A DNA stretch of 64,000 bases, taken from Corynebacterium kalinowskii (lineage in GTDB: Bacteria; Actinomycetota; Actinomycetes; Mycobacteriales; Mycobacteriaceae). Positions 7,378-16,736 of this stretch are shown here, in pieces. Position 1 is the first letter of the stretch; every line of letters begins with the position of its first letter. The stretch spans positions 496,001 through 560,000 of the forward strand of contig NZ_CP046452.1 in assembly GCF_009734385.1 (NCBI RefSeq), written 5' to 3'. Both the position numbers and the translations under genes were made by a program. Under the pieces are notes generated by a model. It was not told the origin of the DNA. It searched no databases and saw only the letters and a list, made by a program, of their open reading frames with translations.

Positions 7378-10300
7378 ATGCAGAATGATAGCGCGCCTGT
7401 TCTGTCGCGTGAAGAAGAAGCACAACGGATGCAGGGAATGGATCATCCTGAACTTGCAATCTATGGTGTTGGAAAAGTACCAGCGGAGCGGACTCTGGTA
7501 GACATTGTCGAATTGACCATGGGCCGATACCCCGATGCTGTGGCTATCGAAGGATCAAATGGGGTACTAACCTACGCTGAGCTGCATCAAGAGATTGAAA
7601 AGCAGCGCCAGATTCTCGCCGACGCTGGTATCGGGCTTGGTGACCGTATTGGTATTCGTGTTCCATCTGGAACTACAGATCTCTATGTTGCGATCCTGGC
7701 TACCATCTGTGCTGGTGCCGCCTACGTCCCGGTTGACTGGGATGATCCAGATGAGCGTGCAAAAACTGTCTGGGAGGAAGCGAATGTCGTCGCCGTATAC
7801 GGCGCTAACCTCGCGATCACTAAACTTCACGAAAATGGCACTAACCAGGCACCGGATCGACCGACCCTGGACCACGACGCGTGGATCATTTTCACTTCCG
7901 GTTCCACCGGTAAACCCAAGGGCGTGGCCATTACCCATCGCAGCGCCGCCGCCTTAGTCGATGTCGAAGCGGATTTCTATCTCTCTAAAGACCACCTGCA
8001 CCCAGGGGATCGAGTCATGGCGGGCTTGTCTGTCGCCTTCGATGCGTCCTGTGAAGAGATGTGGCTAGCCTGGCGCTCTGGCGCCACATTGGTCGCGGCA
8101 CCACGTGACATCGTACGTTCCGGCGAAGACCTCGGACGTTGGATCATCAATGAGAACATCACTGCGGTCTCTACCGTTCCCACGCTTGCATCCCTGTGGC
8201 CGGTCGAGGCCCTGGACAAGGTGCGCCTGTTGATTTTCGGTGGCGAAGCTTGCCCGATTGAGCTCATCGAGAAGTACGAACTGCCCGGCCGTGAGGTCTG
8301 GAACACCTACGGGCCTACTGAAGCGACCGTTATCGCCACCGCGGAGCTGCTTACTACGGAGCCTCCAGTTCGAATTGGTCGCCCGATTGAGGGGTGGCAG
8401 CTCGTCGTCGTAGGCACTGAGGGAAACCCAGTGAAGTGGGGGGAGACCGGCGAGCTGATCATTGGTGGTGTCGGTCTCGGCCGATACTTGGATCCAGCAA
8501 AGGACGCCGAGAAGTACGCGCCCCTGCCATCGATGGGTTGGGAGCGCGCGTACCGTTCGGGCGACCTCGTCAAAGCGGAGCAGAAGGGCCTGGTCTTTGC
8601 AGGGCGTATCGACGACCAGATCAAGATCGGCGGAAAGCGCCTCGAACTCGGCGAAGTAGATGGCCATCTCACCGCCATGCCAGGTGTTCGTACTGGTGCT
8701 GCTGCAGTGCACAAGACGAAGGCCGGCACGCCGGTGTTGGTGGGTTACCTTGCGCCCGAGGAAGGCGAAACCATTGACCTTGACGTCATTCGGCCTCTCC
8801 TTGCACAACGCTTGCCTGGTGGCGTCGTTCCGAGCTTGTGCGTCATGGACCAGCTGCCGATGAAGACCTCCGGCAAGGTGGACCGCAAACTCCTGCCATG
8901 GCCGTTGCCGTCAACCGGTGACGAAAAAGAAGACGTACCAGAAGAAATGCAGTGGCTGGCAGACCTCTGGCTCGACCAACTGGGGCCAACTCCGCTGAAC
9001 CCTGAATCCAACTTCTTTGATCTCGGTGGTGGCTCCGTGGCCATCGCTCGTCTGGTAACCGCCTTGCGCGACGATTACCCCGGCGCAGACATCGGCGCGC
9101 TGTATGCCAATGCGACGCTGCAAGATATGTACGAATACACCCAGTCGCTTGGATCCGCAGGGGAGAAGCGACCTGAGCCAAAGCCGATTCCGAAGACTGC
9201 TGGGGTTATCCAGGGTCTGACCATTGCCGGACTCTATGGTTACAACGCCGCTCGTTACATCGTGGGCATCCTTGCCGTGGTTGCTGTGTTGTACACAATC
9301 TTTGACGCTGGCTGGGTACCACAGGTTCCGTTGCTGCCAGTGATCGTCGGCTGGTTCGTGTTGTTCTCTGTTCCTGGCCGTACGCTCATTGCTGCGGGAC
9401 TCATCCGCGCGCTGAATCGGGGGCTCCAACCCGGAGAATACTTGCGTGGCGGCGCCGTTCATATGCGAGTGTGGGCTGCTCAGCGAATTCTCGAACACCT
9501 GAAGTTTGACAAGGTCTACGGCACTCCAATGGCCGTAACTCTTCACCGAGCCCTTGGTACCAAGGTAGGGGAGGAGTGTCTGCTCAGTCACGCGCCAAGC
9601 GTCACCGGTCTCGCTCGCTTCGGTAACCACGTGAGCATCGAGAGCGAAGCTGACATGAACGGCTACTGGGTGGACGGCGACAAGTTTATCCTCGGTTCTG
9701 TCCATGTTGATGATGGTGCACGTATCGGCGAGCGCTGCATCGCTATGCCAAATGCTCACGTTCGAGCAGGTAGCGAAATTATCTCTGGCTCCCGTATTTC
9801 CGGCACCATTCCCGCGAACGAGACATGGGGTGGTTCTCCGATCGTCCGTGAGGGCACGGCCGATCAAACGTGGCCGAACGCTATCCCGGAGCGTATTGAC
9901 ACAGTAGAAACCTGGTCCCCGCTGCGGAACTTCTTGAGCTATCAGCTCGCCCTGGGCTGGCTGACCATCATGCCGGTGTTGGCGTTGCTTCCAGGAACGC
10001 TGTTGGTCACGGCCCCTGTCATCTCCAACCAGTGGTATGACGAGGTGTTCCCGCACTTCGCACTGTGGTTGCCGGTTTTCATCCTGCTTACCATCGCAAC
10101 CTGGCTCACCCTCATCATTTTGACGGTGCGTGTGGCATCCGTGTTTGTCCGACCGGGGTACTTCGCAGAGAAGAGCTCGACCGGCTTGGCGCTGTGGATC
10201 ATCCACGCTGCTCTACAACGCACGCTAATTTCCACTTACTTCATTTATGCGTCCTTCTTCACCCCAACTTTCATGCGTCTGCTCGGCGCAAAGGTGGGCA

Positions 10301-11454
10301 AGAACGTGGAGATTTCCACAGTGGAGACCATTCCACACTTGACGGTATTCAAGGACGGCAGTTTTATGGCCGACCACTCGCTAGTGTCATCCACCCGGCA
10401 CAAGAATGGCTGGGTCCACGTCGGTAGCTCGGTGATCGGTGAAAAGAGCTTCGTTGGCAACTCAGCCATCATCGGGCCAGACCGGGACTTGCCAGCGGAC
10501 TCCCTCGTGGCGGTACTCTCTTCACTTCCGCCAAGGCCTGCTATCGGCACCAGCTGGCTCGGTCGCACCAGCGAGCCGATTCCACGCGCCAAGGTCGAGG
10601 CTGACGACGCAGCAACATACGCGCCACCACTGCACCTACAAATCGGACGCGTCCTCGTCGAGCTGTGCCGACTGATTCCAGCCATTATCGCTGGCTACAT
10701 CGATCTCGCGATCGTCTGGGTTCTTACCTGGGTGTACATCGAATTCGGCATGGGAGTCGATGGCTTGATCGCAGCTGGCCTTGCTGCTTACCCCGTAGTG
10801 CTGTTGGCCGGTGCATTCGCTACCTTGTTCCCAGTAGCACTGAAGTGGGTCTTGATCGGCCGATTCAAGGCCGTCGATAAGCCGCTGTTTTGCGACTTTG
10901 TCTGGCGCGGCGAGCTTTTCGACGTCTTTTGCGAATCCCTCGCAATCCCGAGCTTCATTCGCATGAGCCTGGGCAGCCCATTTTTCAATGCATGGGCACG
11001 CATGATGGGCGTGAAGGTCGGCAAGAACGTGTTCTGCGAAACGTGGTGGCTGCCAGAGTTTGACCTGATCACCCTGGAAGATGGCGTCAGCATCAACCGC
11101 GGAACTGTGCTGCAGACGCACCTGTTCCATGACCGAGTGATGTCCATGGAACGCGTCACTTTCAAGGCCGGATCGACCCTCGGCCCGAATAGTTTCGTGC
11201 TTCCTGGCGCTACCGTCGGCGAGCGCACCACCGTGTTCCCGGGCTCCCTGGTGATGCGCCAAGAGACCCTGCCGGGTGATTCGATTTGGTCCGGCAACCC
11301 TGTCCGCCACATCGCTGAGGTGACGGAGGCCGATAACAGTCTGGCCTTCGCGGAAATGATCAGCGATCCGAAACTTAATGCACCATCCAACGACTCAGTA
11401 TCTGTACTGAACCTGACCGCGGAAGGAGCTCGCTGGGAAACGGCCGATCGATAG
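7378..11454 (+). CDS. Pls/PosA-family membrane nonribosomal peptide synthetase (predicted lysine-type polymer synthetase)
   Basis: This 1358-residue protein has the layout of epsilon-poly-L-lysine synthetase. An adenylation domain (about residues 30-515) has FTSGSTGKPKG, NTYGPTEAT, YRSGDLV and SGKVDRKLLP. A carrier domain follows, with FFDLGGGS and the phosphopantetheine serine at 553. The last 750 residues alternate membrane spans with three soluble, hexapeptide-like domains; there is no ordinary condensation or thioesterase domain. Aligning the pocket by eye to GrsA gives D-A-E-S-I-G-T-V-I-K. The Asp for the alpha-amino group and a Glu at the GrsA-239 position point to a basic amino acid, and the string is close to the lysine code I recall (DAESIGSVCK). 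A homopolymer or short oligomer of lysine, or of another diamino acid, is inferred. A partner acyltransferase and a phosphopantetheinyl transferase lie downstream. Confidence 0.85.
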   Translation: MQNDSAPVLSREEEAQRMQGMDHPELAIYGVGKVPAERTLVDIVELTMGRYPDAVAIEGSNGVLTYAELHQEIEKQRQILADAGIGLGDRIGIRVPSGTTDLYVAILATICAGAAYVPVDWDDPDERAKTVWEEANVVAVYGANLAITKLHENGTNQAPDRPTLDHDAWIIFTSGSTGKPKGVAITHRSAAALVDVEADFYLSKDHLHPGDRVMAGLSVAFDASCEEMWLAWRSGATLVAAPRDIVRSGEDLGRWIINENITAVSTVPTLASLWPVEALDKVRLLIFGGEACPIELIEKYELPGREVWNTYGPTEATVIATAELLTTEPPVRIGRPIEGWQLVVVGTEGNPVKWGETGELIIGGVGLGRYLDPAKDAEKYAPLPSMGWERAYRSGDLVKAEQKGLVFAGRIDDQIKIGGKRLELGEVDGHLTAMPGVRTGAAAVHKTKAGTPVLVGYLAPEEGETIDLDVIRPLLAQRLPGGVVPSLCVMDQLPMKTSGKVDRKLLPWPLPSTGDEKEDVPEEMQWLADLWLDQLGPTPLNPESNFFDLGGGSVAIARLVTALRDDYPGADIGALYANATLQDMYEYTQSLGSAGEKRPEPKPIPKTAGVIQGLTIAGLYGYNAARYIVGILAVVAVLYTIFDAGWVPQVPLLPVIVGWFVLFSVPGRTLIAAGLIRALNRGLQPGEYLRGGAVHMRVWAAQRILEHLKFDKVYGTPMAVTLHRALGTKVGEECLLSHAPSVTGLARFGNHVSIESEADMNGYWVDGDKFILGSVHVDDGARIGERCIAMPNAHVRAGSEIISGSRISGTIPANETWGGSPIVREGTADQTWPNAIPERIDTVETWSPLRNFLSYQLALGWLTIMPVLALLPGTLLVTAPVISNQWYDEVFPHFALWLPVFILLTIATWLTLIILTVRVASVFVRPGYFAEKSSTGLALWIIHAALQRTLISTYFIYASFFTPTFMRLLGAKVGKNVEISTVETIPHLTVFKDGSFMADHSLVSSTRHKNGWVHVGSSVIGEKSFVGNSAIIGPDRDLPADSLVAVLSSLPPRPAIGTSWLGRTSEPIPRAKVEADDAATYAPPLHLQIGRVLVELCRLIPAIIAGYIDLAIVWVLTWVYIEFGMGVDGLIAAGLAAYPVVLLAGAFATLFPVALKWVLIGRFKAVDKPLFCDFVWRGELFDVFCESLAIPSFIRMSLGSPFFNAWARMMGVKVGKNVFCETWWLPEFDLITLEDGVSINRGTVLQTHLFHDRVMSMERVTFKAGSTLGPNSFVLPGATVGERTTVFPGSLVMRQETLPGDSIWSGNPVRHIAEVTEADNSLAFAEMISDPKLNAPSNDSVSVLNLTAEGARWETADR

Positions 11455-11502
11455 GCAGCACGACTGCTTACGAGAATCCGAACTCACAGCGAAGGACAAC
11501 TT

Positions 11503-12903
11503 ATGACTAATAACAACCCAACCACCCACGAACGCCCGGCACCAGGGCCCCGCCCACCGCGGGAAATCTGGACCGGTGTGGCCGAGGACGCTCAGGGCAA
11601 AGAGCACTCCACCGCCACTCCGACCACGCTGGTCGAAGTTGCCGAAGAAAAGCCGCAGCTGGCGGCCCAGAACAAGAAGCGTGTAATCGGCATCGACGTC
11701 GCCCGCGGTTTTGCGGTCATCGGTATGATCGCCGTGCACACCATGCCGAGTTCGCACCCAGACGGCAATGCCACCTGGGCGTGGCTGATGTTCTCCGGAA
11801 AGTCCGCACCACTATTTGCGATGCTCGCCGGAATCAGCCTGGCGTTCATGACCGGCGGCCGCCGACCACACGCTGGCATTAAAGGGAGGCGCTCTCGCGT
11901 CTCCATTGCGGTGCGAGCATTAGTGTTGTTCACCCTGGGTGCCGCCATCAACACGATGACAGATCCCGCGCCAGAGGACATCCTGCCGTACTACGGCCTG
12001 CTGTTTCTCTTTGCCATTCCATTCACCACACTGCGTATTAGGCACCTCATCATGTGTGCGATCGCTTTTGCCACGCTCGGTCCCGTGGTGATGTTCCTCG
12101 CGCTGAAATACATGGGCGCCGCCTACTTATCTAACCCGAGCTTCCTTGACTTCGCCGAAAACCCAGGGCTAGCTTTTGTTACGCTGCTGCTGACCGGTAC
12201 TTACCCGGCCCTGATCTGGATGAGCTACATCTGCCTGGGCATGGCGCTGGGCCGCATGAAACTGGTCGAGAAATCCGTACAGTGGGGCATTCTCGGCGCC
12301 GGCGCGCTACTGATCGCAGGATCCGCGATCCTCTCTGATCTGCTCGTCTGGTGGCTGCCCACCCATGACATTCTCGCGGAAGCAACTAATACCGCAGACA
12401 TAGAAGAAATGCTGCTCAACTACAGCGTCTACGGTGGCGGTATGGGCACCCTGCCTACGGACCACCCACTGTGGCTGGCAGTGAATGGCCCGCACTTGAA
12501 CACGCCACTGTCAGAGGCTTACGGTGCCGGATTCACGCTCGTCGCGGCAGGCGGGCTGTCGCTGCTGGCAGCCAAGGCCGCGAAACTGTTCCAGCCATTG
12601 GCCGTGATGGGCACCATGACCTTGACGCTTTACGTGGCACACTGTGTGGCGCTCGAGCCACTGTTTGCTCAGGACATTGTTCCATTGAATCGAGAGCAAG
12701 CGCTGGTCTTTCAGCTCATCGTTGCGGTGCTATTCGCTGCAATCTGGAAGCACTTCTTCAGCCAGGGACCACTGGAAAAGCCAGTGAGTGTGATCTCCAA
12801 GAATGTGGCGAATTACTTCGTGCGGGGCAAGGACGCTGATCCAGCTGCTGCGCGTAAGGACTACAATCCGCCACAGTTCGCTCCGGAGCTCAATAAGGTC
12901 TAG
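11503..12903 (+). CDS. Multi-pass membrane acyltransferase-like protein (DUF1624/DUF418 type)
   Basis: This 466-residue protein has a polar head of about 60 residues, then ten or so hydrophobic spans. The first span, RVIGIDVARGFAVIGMIAVH, has the RxxxxDxxRGxAxxGM pattern that starts heparan-alpha-glucosaminide N-acetyltransferase-like and DUF418 proteins. The late MGTMTLTLYVAHC matches the DUF418 C-terminal motif. Such proteins are thought to move acyl groups across the membrane. It lies 48 bases behind the synthetase gene on the same strand with AAGGA before the ATG, so co-transcription and modification or export of the synthetase product are plausible, but this is inference. Confidence 0.7.
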   Translation: MTNNNPTTHERPAPGPRPPREIWTGVAEDAQGKEHSTATPTTLVEVAEEKPQLAAQNKKRVIGIDVARGFAVIGMIAVHTMPSSHPDGNATWAWLMFSGKSAPLFAMLAGISLAFMTGGRRPHAGIKGRRSRVSIAVRALVLFTLGAAINTMTDPAPEDILPYYGLLFLFAIPFTTLRIRHLIMCAIAFATLGPVVMFLALKYMGAAYLSNPSFLDFAENPGLAFVTLLLTGTYPALIWMSYICLGMALGRMKLVEKSVQWGILGAGALLIAGSAILSDLLVWWLPTHDILAEATNTADIEEMLLNYSVYGGGMGTLPTDHPLWLAVNGPHLNTPLSEAYGAGFTLVAAGGLSLLAAKAAKLFQPLAVMGTMTLTLYVAHCVALEPLFAQDIVPLNREQALVFQLIVAVLFAAIWKHFFSQGPLEKPVSVISKNVANYFVRGKDADPAAARKDYNPPQFAPELNKV

Positions 12904-13521
12904 CTAGTTTTCCCAGGCTACCGAAGCAACGTGTCCGCGCTTCTTCGGTAGCCGAATGCGCACCAATGACCAGCCCTTCGGAGTCAGTGGTCGCTTGACC
13001 GGGCCGACCTCGTCCAAGGCGGGGTCGCGCACGAGTCCCACTTCGAGGCCCTTGAGTAGGGCCTCTTTGTGTGTCCACGCTTGAGTAATCGCCCTGACCT
13101 TTGGCCGGCGTAGGCGCGCAGACACCAGGCGTGCCTGGTCGGCCGGGTGAAACACCTTGATCAGCTGTTCGGCCTGTTCCAGGGTTTGAATCTGTTCGAT
13201 GTCCGCGCCCACGCGATGGCCCTCAGTGCTGACGATCAAAGCCATTGCTTGCGTTGTGCGGCTCAGCGAGAATCGGCAACCGCCGACGTCGTACGGCGGA
13301 ACTCCCGGCAAAGTCAGCCCATTCGGATCTCGACCGAGAATTCCGGCCAAGATCCGAATGGTGATGGACCGAGATAACCCACGCGCCTTGTGGTAGTCCA
13401 AATTCGCGGTGTCGAGGCTGGAATCTAGGTCCTCAAAGTAGATGACGTAGGTCTGCACATGCTCGGGCGCACCCTTGAACTTGACGCGAAAAGATTCCCA
13501 GAAATCCGTTAGTTCTGCCAC
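12904..13521 (-). CDS. 4'-phosphopantetheinyl transferase
   Basis: This roughly 205-residue protein carries the two Sfp/AcpS superfamily signatures: [10 protein letters not shown] (Mg and CoA binding) and [10 protein letters not shown] (catalytic). Such enzymes attach phosphopantetheine from CoA to carrier-domain serines, here probably Ser553 of the nearby synthetase, though fatty-acid or mycolate synthases are also possible targets. I chose GTG 13521, which has AGGA 6 bases upstream and overlaps nadE by 13 bases; the frame is open to an ATG at 13575. It converges on the acyltransferase gene, abutting it at the stop codons. Confidence 0.87.
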   Translation of the reverse strand: MAELTDFWESFRVKFKGAPEHVQTYVIYFEDLDSSLDTANLDYHKARGLSRSITIRILAGILGRDPNGLTLPGVPPYDVGGCRFSLSRTTQAMALIVSTEGHRVGADIEQIQTLEQAEQLIKVFHPADQARLVSARLRRPKVRAITQAWTHKEALLKGLEVGLVRDPALDEVGPVKRPLTPKGWSLVRIRLPKKRGHVASVAWEN

Positions 13522-14351
13522 CAAGTATCCTGCGGGGTGACTGGGGTGGTGCGCTTGTGTCGACCGATGCGCCACAAATGCTCGATGCGCTGCGTAGCCT
13601 CTGCAGGTACGGGAGCTTCGCCTTCGACATAAGCGTCAATGTCGGCGTACGTCACTCCCAACGCCGCCTCATCGGGCTGCATCGGCTTGTTGTCTTCCAA
13701 ATCCGCGGTCGGCACCTTCCGCCACGTACTATCCGGCGCGCCCAAGTACTGCAGCAGCTGCGCGCCTTGGCGCTTGGACAGCCCGAACAGCGGCAGGATG
13801 TCGGCACCGCCGTCACCAAACTTGGTAAAGAATCCGGTGACGTTTTCAGAAGCGTGGTCGCTGCCAATGACCAGCAGGCCACGCTCGCCGGCGAGGGCGT
13901 ACTGCGCGATCATCCGTTCGCGGGCCTTGACGTTGCCACGATTGAAATCGCCTAGTTTCTCCTGGCCGAGGGCGGCCGCGACTTCTTGCTCGATGGCAGC
14001 AGTCGCTGCCTTAATATTCACGGTCACCTCGTGGTCTGCAGCGATGAAATCCAGTGCGACGTCGGCATCGCTGGCATCAGCTTGGACACCATGGGGGAGC
14101 CGCATTGCCCAGAACTCGGCGGTGTAGCCATCTGCGCGCAGCTTTTCGACGGCCAACTGTGCCAGACGCCCGGCCAGAGTGGAATCCTGTCCGCCGGAAA
14201 TCCCGAGGACATAGCCTTTGAGTCCGGTGGCGCGAAGGTAATCCGCAAGGAAGGTCACGCGCTGCTGTACTTCTTGTGCGGGGTCGATAGCAGGCTTGGT
14301 TTCCAGCGCTGCGACGATCTGAGAACGAAGTGTGCCGTGAGGTTGTGACAT
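13509..14351 (-). CDS. nadE: NH3-dependent NAD+ synthetase NadE
   Basis: This 280-residue protein has the length of the ammonia-dependent E. coli NadE and lacks the N-terminal glutaminase domain of mycobacterial NadE. The PP-loop SGGQDS is at residues 52-57, and GNVKARERM and [10 protein letters not shown] follow as in the family. It amidates nicotinate adenine dinucleotide to NAD. ATG 14351 gives an N-terminus aligning with the E. coli protein; an in-frame ATG four codons upstream is possible. The gene is divergent from the MFS gene with only 26 bases between starts. pncB, also in NAD salvage, is about 30 kb away. Confidence 0.94.
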   Translation of the reverse strand: MSQPHGTLRSQIVAALETKPAIDPAQEVQQRVTFLADYLRATGLKGYVLGISGGQDSTLAGRLAQLAVEKLRADGYTAEFWAMRLPHGVQADASDADVALDFIAADHEVTVNIKAATAAIEQEVAAALGQEKLGDFNRGNVKARERMIAQYALAGERGLLVIGSDHASENVTGFFTKFGDGGADILPLFGLSKRQGAQLLQYLGAPDSTWRKVPTADLEDNKPMQPDEAALGVTYADIDAYVEGEAPVPAEATQRIEHLWRIGRHKRTTPVTPQDTWWQN

Positions 14352-14377
14352 GACACCAAGCATAGTGAAGTGGCAGT

Positions 14378-15745
14378 GTGGATGAGGTGAATCAAAAGAC
14401 GAAAGTTCCGGCGCATGCCCGCCTGGTGGCGGCGGTCGCTGCCTTGGGTGGCGTGCTGTTCGGCTACGACACCGGCGTGATGTCTGGTGCGCTCCTATAT
14501 ATAGGTAACGATTTCCACCTCAGCCCCGTGGCCGAAGGTGCGGTCACCTCCATGCTGTTGGTCGGTGCGGCGCTGGGAGCGCTGCTCGGAGGTAGGGTCG
14601 CCGACGCCCTGGGACGCAAAGCCACACTCATCGGTGGCGGAGTGATCTTTGTGGTGGGGTCGCTAGCTTGTGCCATGGCCGGATCAGCGCTGGCTTTGGG
14701 CGCCGCACGGACCGCACTCGGCGCCGCTGTCGGCCTCGTGTCGATCGTGGTGCCGATGTATATTTCCGAGATGGCTCCACCCGCGGTTCGTGGTGGCCTG
14801 GTGTCGCTTAATACCTTGATGATCGTGGTGGGTCAGCTGCTCGCTTTCCTCACGAACTCCGCGCTGGCCCACACCGGCAACTGGCGGCTCATGCTGGGGC
14901 TGGCCGCTGTGCCGGGTCTCGTGCTTGCCGTCGGTATGTTCTTCATGACGGATTCGCCCGTGTGGCTCATGCGCAAGGGAAAGCAAGAGGAGGCGCTGCA
15001 GGTGGCCCGCAGGGTCGGACTGGATGCGGAGTTGGTGGCGTCGACAAGCGGGGACCGTCGCAGTTCCCGCGAGGTTCGCGCGCAGGAACGGCAGGCTTTG
15101 CGACGCCCCTGGATCCGCCGCGCGGTCCTGATCGCTGTGCTGGTAGGCATTACCCAGCAGATCACGGGCGTGAATGCGATCGTGTACTTTGCGCCGAAGA
15201 TGATGAACTTGGTGGGCATTTCCACGGAGAACGCGGTTTATACCTCGATAATTATTGGAACAGTGAGCGTGATTGCGTGCTGGGTGGGCATGATGCTGGT
15301 TGATCGGATTGGGCGTCGACGGTTGCTGAGCATGGGTCTGGCTGGGACTTCAACCTCGCTGATCCTGCTGGCTATCGCGTATCGCTTTGCCGAGACCGAC
15401 GTGCGCGCGTCCTGGTTGGTACTCGTTTTGATGGCCTTATTCATCGCGTTCCAGCAGGCAGCGGTGTCGCTGACCACCTGGTTGCTGCTCAGTGAGTTGG
15501 TGCCGAGTCAGGTGCGCGGTCTGGGCATGGGAATTGCAGGAATGGGGTTGTGGGTGGCCAACTGGGTCGTGGCTCAGGGCTTCCTTCCGTTGGTCGATGC
15601 CGTAGGCGGTCCGGTGTCCTTCTTGATCTTCGCCGTGTTGGGCGCTGTGGCTTTGGTGTTCATTCGCCGGGCGGTGCCTGAGACGACAGGGCTGCAGCTG
15701 GAAGAGATTTCTGGAGATATGGAGCGTCGATACGCGGGGGAGTAG
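14378..15745 (+). CDS. Sugar-porter family MFS transporter
   Basis: This 455-residue protein has 12 hydrophobic spans and the sugar-porter signatures: [13 protein letters not shown] in span 1, [10 protein letters not shown] in loop 2-3, [10 protein letters not shown] after span 6, [16 protein letters not shown] in span 7, GRRRL in loop 8-9 and VPETTG at the C-terminus. This resembles the XylE/IolT group, which takes up monosaccharides or inositol with protons. Substrate cannot be assigned. The GTG at 14378 is the first start and lies close to divergent nadE. No sugar-catabolic gene adjoins it. Confidence 0.9.
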   Translation: MDEVNQKTKVPAHARLVAAVAALGGVLFGYDTGVMSGALLYIGNDFHLSPVAEGAVTSMLLVGAALGALLGGRVADALGRKATLIGGGVIFVVGSLACAMAGSALALGAARTALGAAVGLVSIVVPMYISEMAPPAVRGGLVSLNTLMIVVGQLLAFLTNSALAHTGNWRLMLGLAAVPGLVLAVGMFFMTDSPVWLMRKGKQEEALQVARRVGLDAELVASTSGDRRSSREVRAQERQALRRPWIRRAVLIAVLVGITQQITGVNAIVYFAPKMMNLVGISTENAVYTSIIIGTVSVIACWVGMMLVDRIGRRRLLSMGLAGTSTSLILLAIAYRFAETDVRASWLVLVLMALFIAFQQAAVSLTTWLLLSELVPSQVRGLGMGIAGMGLWVANWVVAQGFLPLVDAVGGPVSFLIFAVLGAVALVFIRRAVPETTGLQLEEISGDMERRYAGE

Positions 15746-15797
15746 TTGAGTTTTGGAGTTTGAGGACGTTTAGGTTAACATAGTGCTTCGTGTCATG

Positions 15798-15814
15798 GCT
15801 GGCCTATTGCCAGC
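15798..15814 (+). other. Small hairpin between the MFS gene and rpmJ
   Basis: GCTGGC and GCCAGC form a perfect 6-base stem with a 5-base loop. There is no T-tail, so it may be a weak terminator of the MFS gene or part of the rpmJ leader. Confidence 0.35.
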
Positions 15815-15880
15815 TGCTTAGGTCGATGCAATTCCCTGTGTCTGACTGTCTCATTCGCGCAATACAGAAAGGAGCGCCCG

Positions 15881-16003
15881 ATGAAGGTACGTAAATCCCT
15901 TCGGTCGCTGAAGAACAAGCCGGGCGCCCAGGTTGTGCGTCGTCACGGCAAGGTCTTCGTCATCAACAAGAAAGACCCACGCTTCAAGGCTCGTCAGGGC
16001 TAA
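15881..16003 (+). CDS. rpmJ: 50S ribosomal protein L36, zinc-free type
   Basis: A 40-codon gene starts at ATG 15881 after a strong AAAGGAG site and encodes [17 protein letters not shown], continuing to RFKARQG. It is clearly L36, but the zinc-binding Cys/His residues of the classical form are absent, and it carries the extra residues typical of the YkgO-like paralogue. In many actinobacteria such C-minus forms replace the zinc form under zinc limitation and are controlled by Zur. I could not find a convincing Zur site in the 135 bases upstream. A terminator follows directly. Confidence 0.95.
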   Translation: MKVRKSLRSLKNKPGAQVVRRHGKVFVINKKDPRFKARQG

Positions 16004-16018
16004 TCCCTCACGGCTTTT

Positions 16019-16057
16019 GTCGCCTGCACCAGTTTTATGGTGTGGGCGACTTTTTTT
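16019..16057 (+). terminator. Rho-independent terminator after rpmJ
   Basis: Arms GTCGCCTGCACC and GGTGTGGGCGAC pair over an 8-base loop with two imperfect positions, followed by seven T residues. Confidence 0.85.
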
Positions 16058-16254
16058 ATTGCCTGCTGTTGCTGGTGGTGCTGTTGGGGAAGTCCGCGAG
16101 CCAGTGTAACAATTTCATAACGGGAAAATGGGGCGAGCTGGGGAAATGTCATCGGTGTAGTTAGGGAGAGGTACATCGATGTAATTTGTTTCGCGCCTCG
16201 GCGCAACATGTAGTGTTGCCGTCTCGGGTTGTCCTGCGAATACTCACGATGTAA

Positions 16255-16270
16255 CTACTATATGTAGTAT
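16255..16270 (+). promoter_or_regulatory. NrdR box 1
   Basis: ctactatatgtagtat matches 12 of 16 positions of the NrdR consensus acactatatatagtgt. It starts exactly 32 bases before box 2, about three helical turns, which is the usual spacing for the NrdR repressor of ribonucleotide reductase genes. Confidence 0.75.
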
Positions 16271-16286
16271 CCTTTGCGCTTTTTCA

Positions 16287-16302
16287 CCACAACGTATAGT
16301 GT
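16287..16302 (+). promoter_or_regulatory. NrdR box 2
   Basis: ccacaacgtatagtgt matches 12 of 16 consensus positions, with its right half (TATAGTGT) perfect. With box 1 it should let NrdR repress the nrdHIE operon when dATP or ATP loads the repressor. Confidence 0.75.
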
Positions 16303-16426
16303 CTTTTCTTGTCACCGAAAAGAACACGGCAACGAGCTGGTTCGCCTCGGCGCAAGACTTTTTAACAGGAATCTGCTCCGCCCACGGCTTAAATCTCGGG
16401 GCGAAAATCTCTAAGGATCGATGAAC

Positions 16427-16660
16427 ATGGCAATTACCGTTTACAGCAAGCCAGCATGTGTACAGTGCACCGCTACCAAGAAGGCACTCGACCGCGCAGG
16501 TCTGGAATACAACCTCGTTGACATCAGCCTGGACGACGAAGCTCGTGACTACGTCATGGCTCTCGGCTACCTGCAAGCTCCAGTGGTAGAAGCCAATGGC
16601 GAGCACTGGTCCGGATTCCGTCCGGAGCGCATCCGCAGCCTCGCTGCTGAAGTCGCTTAG
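16427..16660 (+). CDS. nrdH: Glutaredoxin-like protein NrdH
   Basis: This 77-residue redoxin has the NrdH active site C-V-Q-C at residues 11-14 and the thioredoxin-reductase-interacting WSGFRPERI near its end. It delivers electrons to the class Ib ribonucleotide reductase NrdE. ATG 16427 is preferred, 9 bases after AAGGA; ATG 16421 lies only 3 bases from that site. It leads nrdH-nrdI-nrdE and follows the two NrdR boxes. A 169-base gap with two hairpins separates it from nrdI. Confidence 0.94.
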   Translation: MAITVYSKPACVQCTATKKALDRAGLEYNLVDISLDDEARDYVMALGYLQAPVVEANGEHWSGFRPERIRSLAAEVA

Positions 16661-16691
16661 TTAAACTCCAGTCCCTGTCGATCCATAGAGA

Positions 16692-16711
16692 CACGGCGCA
16701 CCAGCGCCGTG
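16692..16711 (+). other. Hairpin 1 in the nrdH-nrdI gap
   Basis: CACGGCGC and GCGCCGTG form a perfect 8-base stem with an ACCA loop inside the presumed nrdHIE transcript. There is no T-tail, so mRNA processing or stabilisation is more likely than termination. Confidence 0.5.
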
Positions 16712-16736
16712 AAGATTCCGCAGGGACCACCTCATC

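Larger units (their letters stand above)
16058..16426. other. Control region upstream of nrdH
   Basis: About 370 bases hold no gene. They carry two NrdR-box-like palindromes (listed separately) between about 16255 and 16302, leaving some 120 bases to the nrdH start. AAGGA at 16413-16417 is the nrdH ribosome-binding site. Confidence 0.7.

Noticed and set aside
8911-10206. 431-codon open frame antisense to the peptide synthetase
   Set aside because: No ribosome-binding site or family likeness; the sense strand encodes a clear carrier domain and membrane spans here.
15771-15785. TTAGGTTA segment considered as a DtxR iron-box
   Set aside because: Only the left half matches; the right half of the palindrome is absent.
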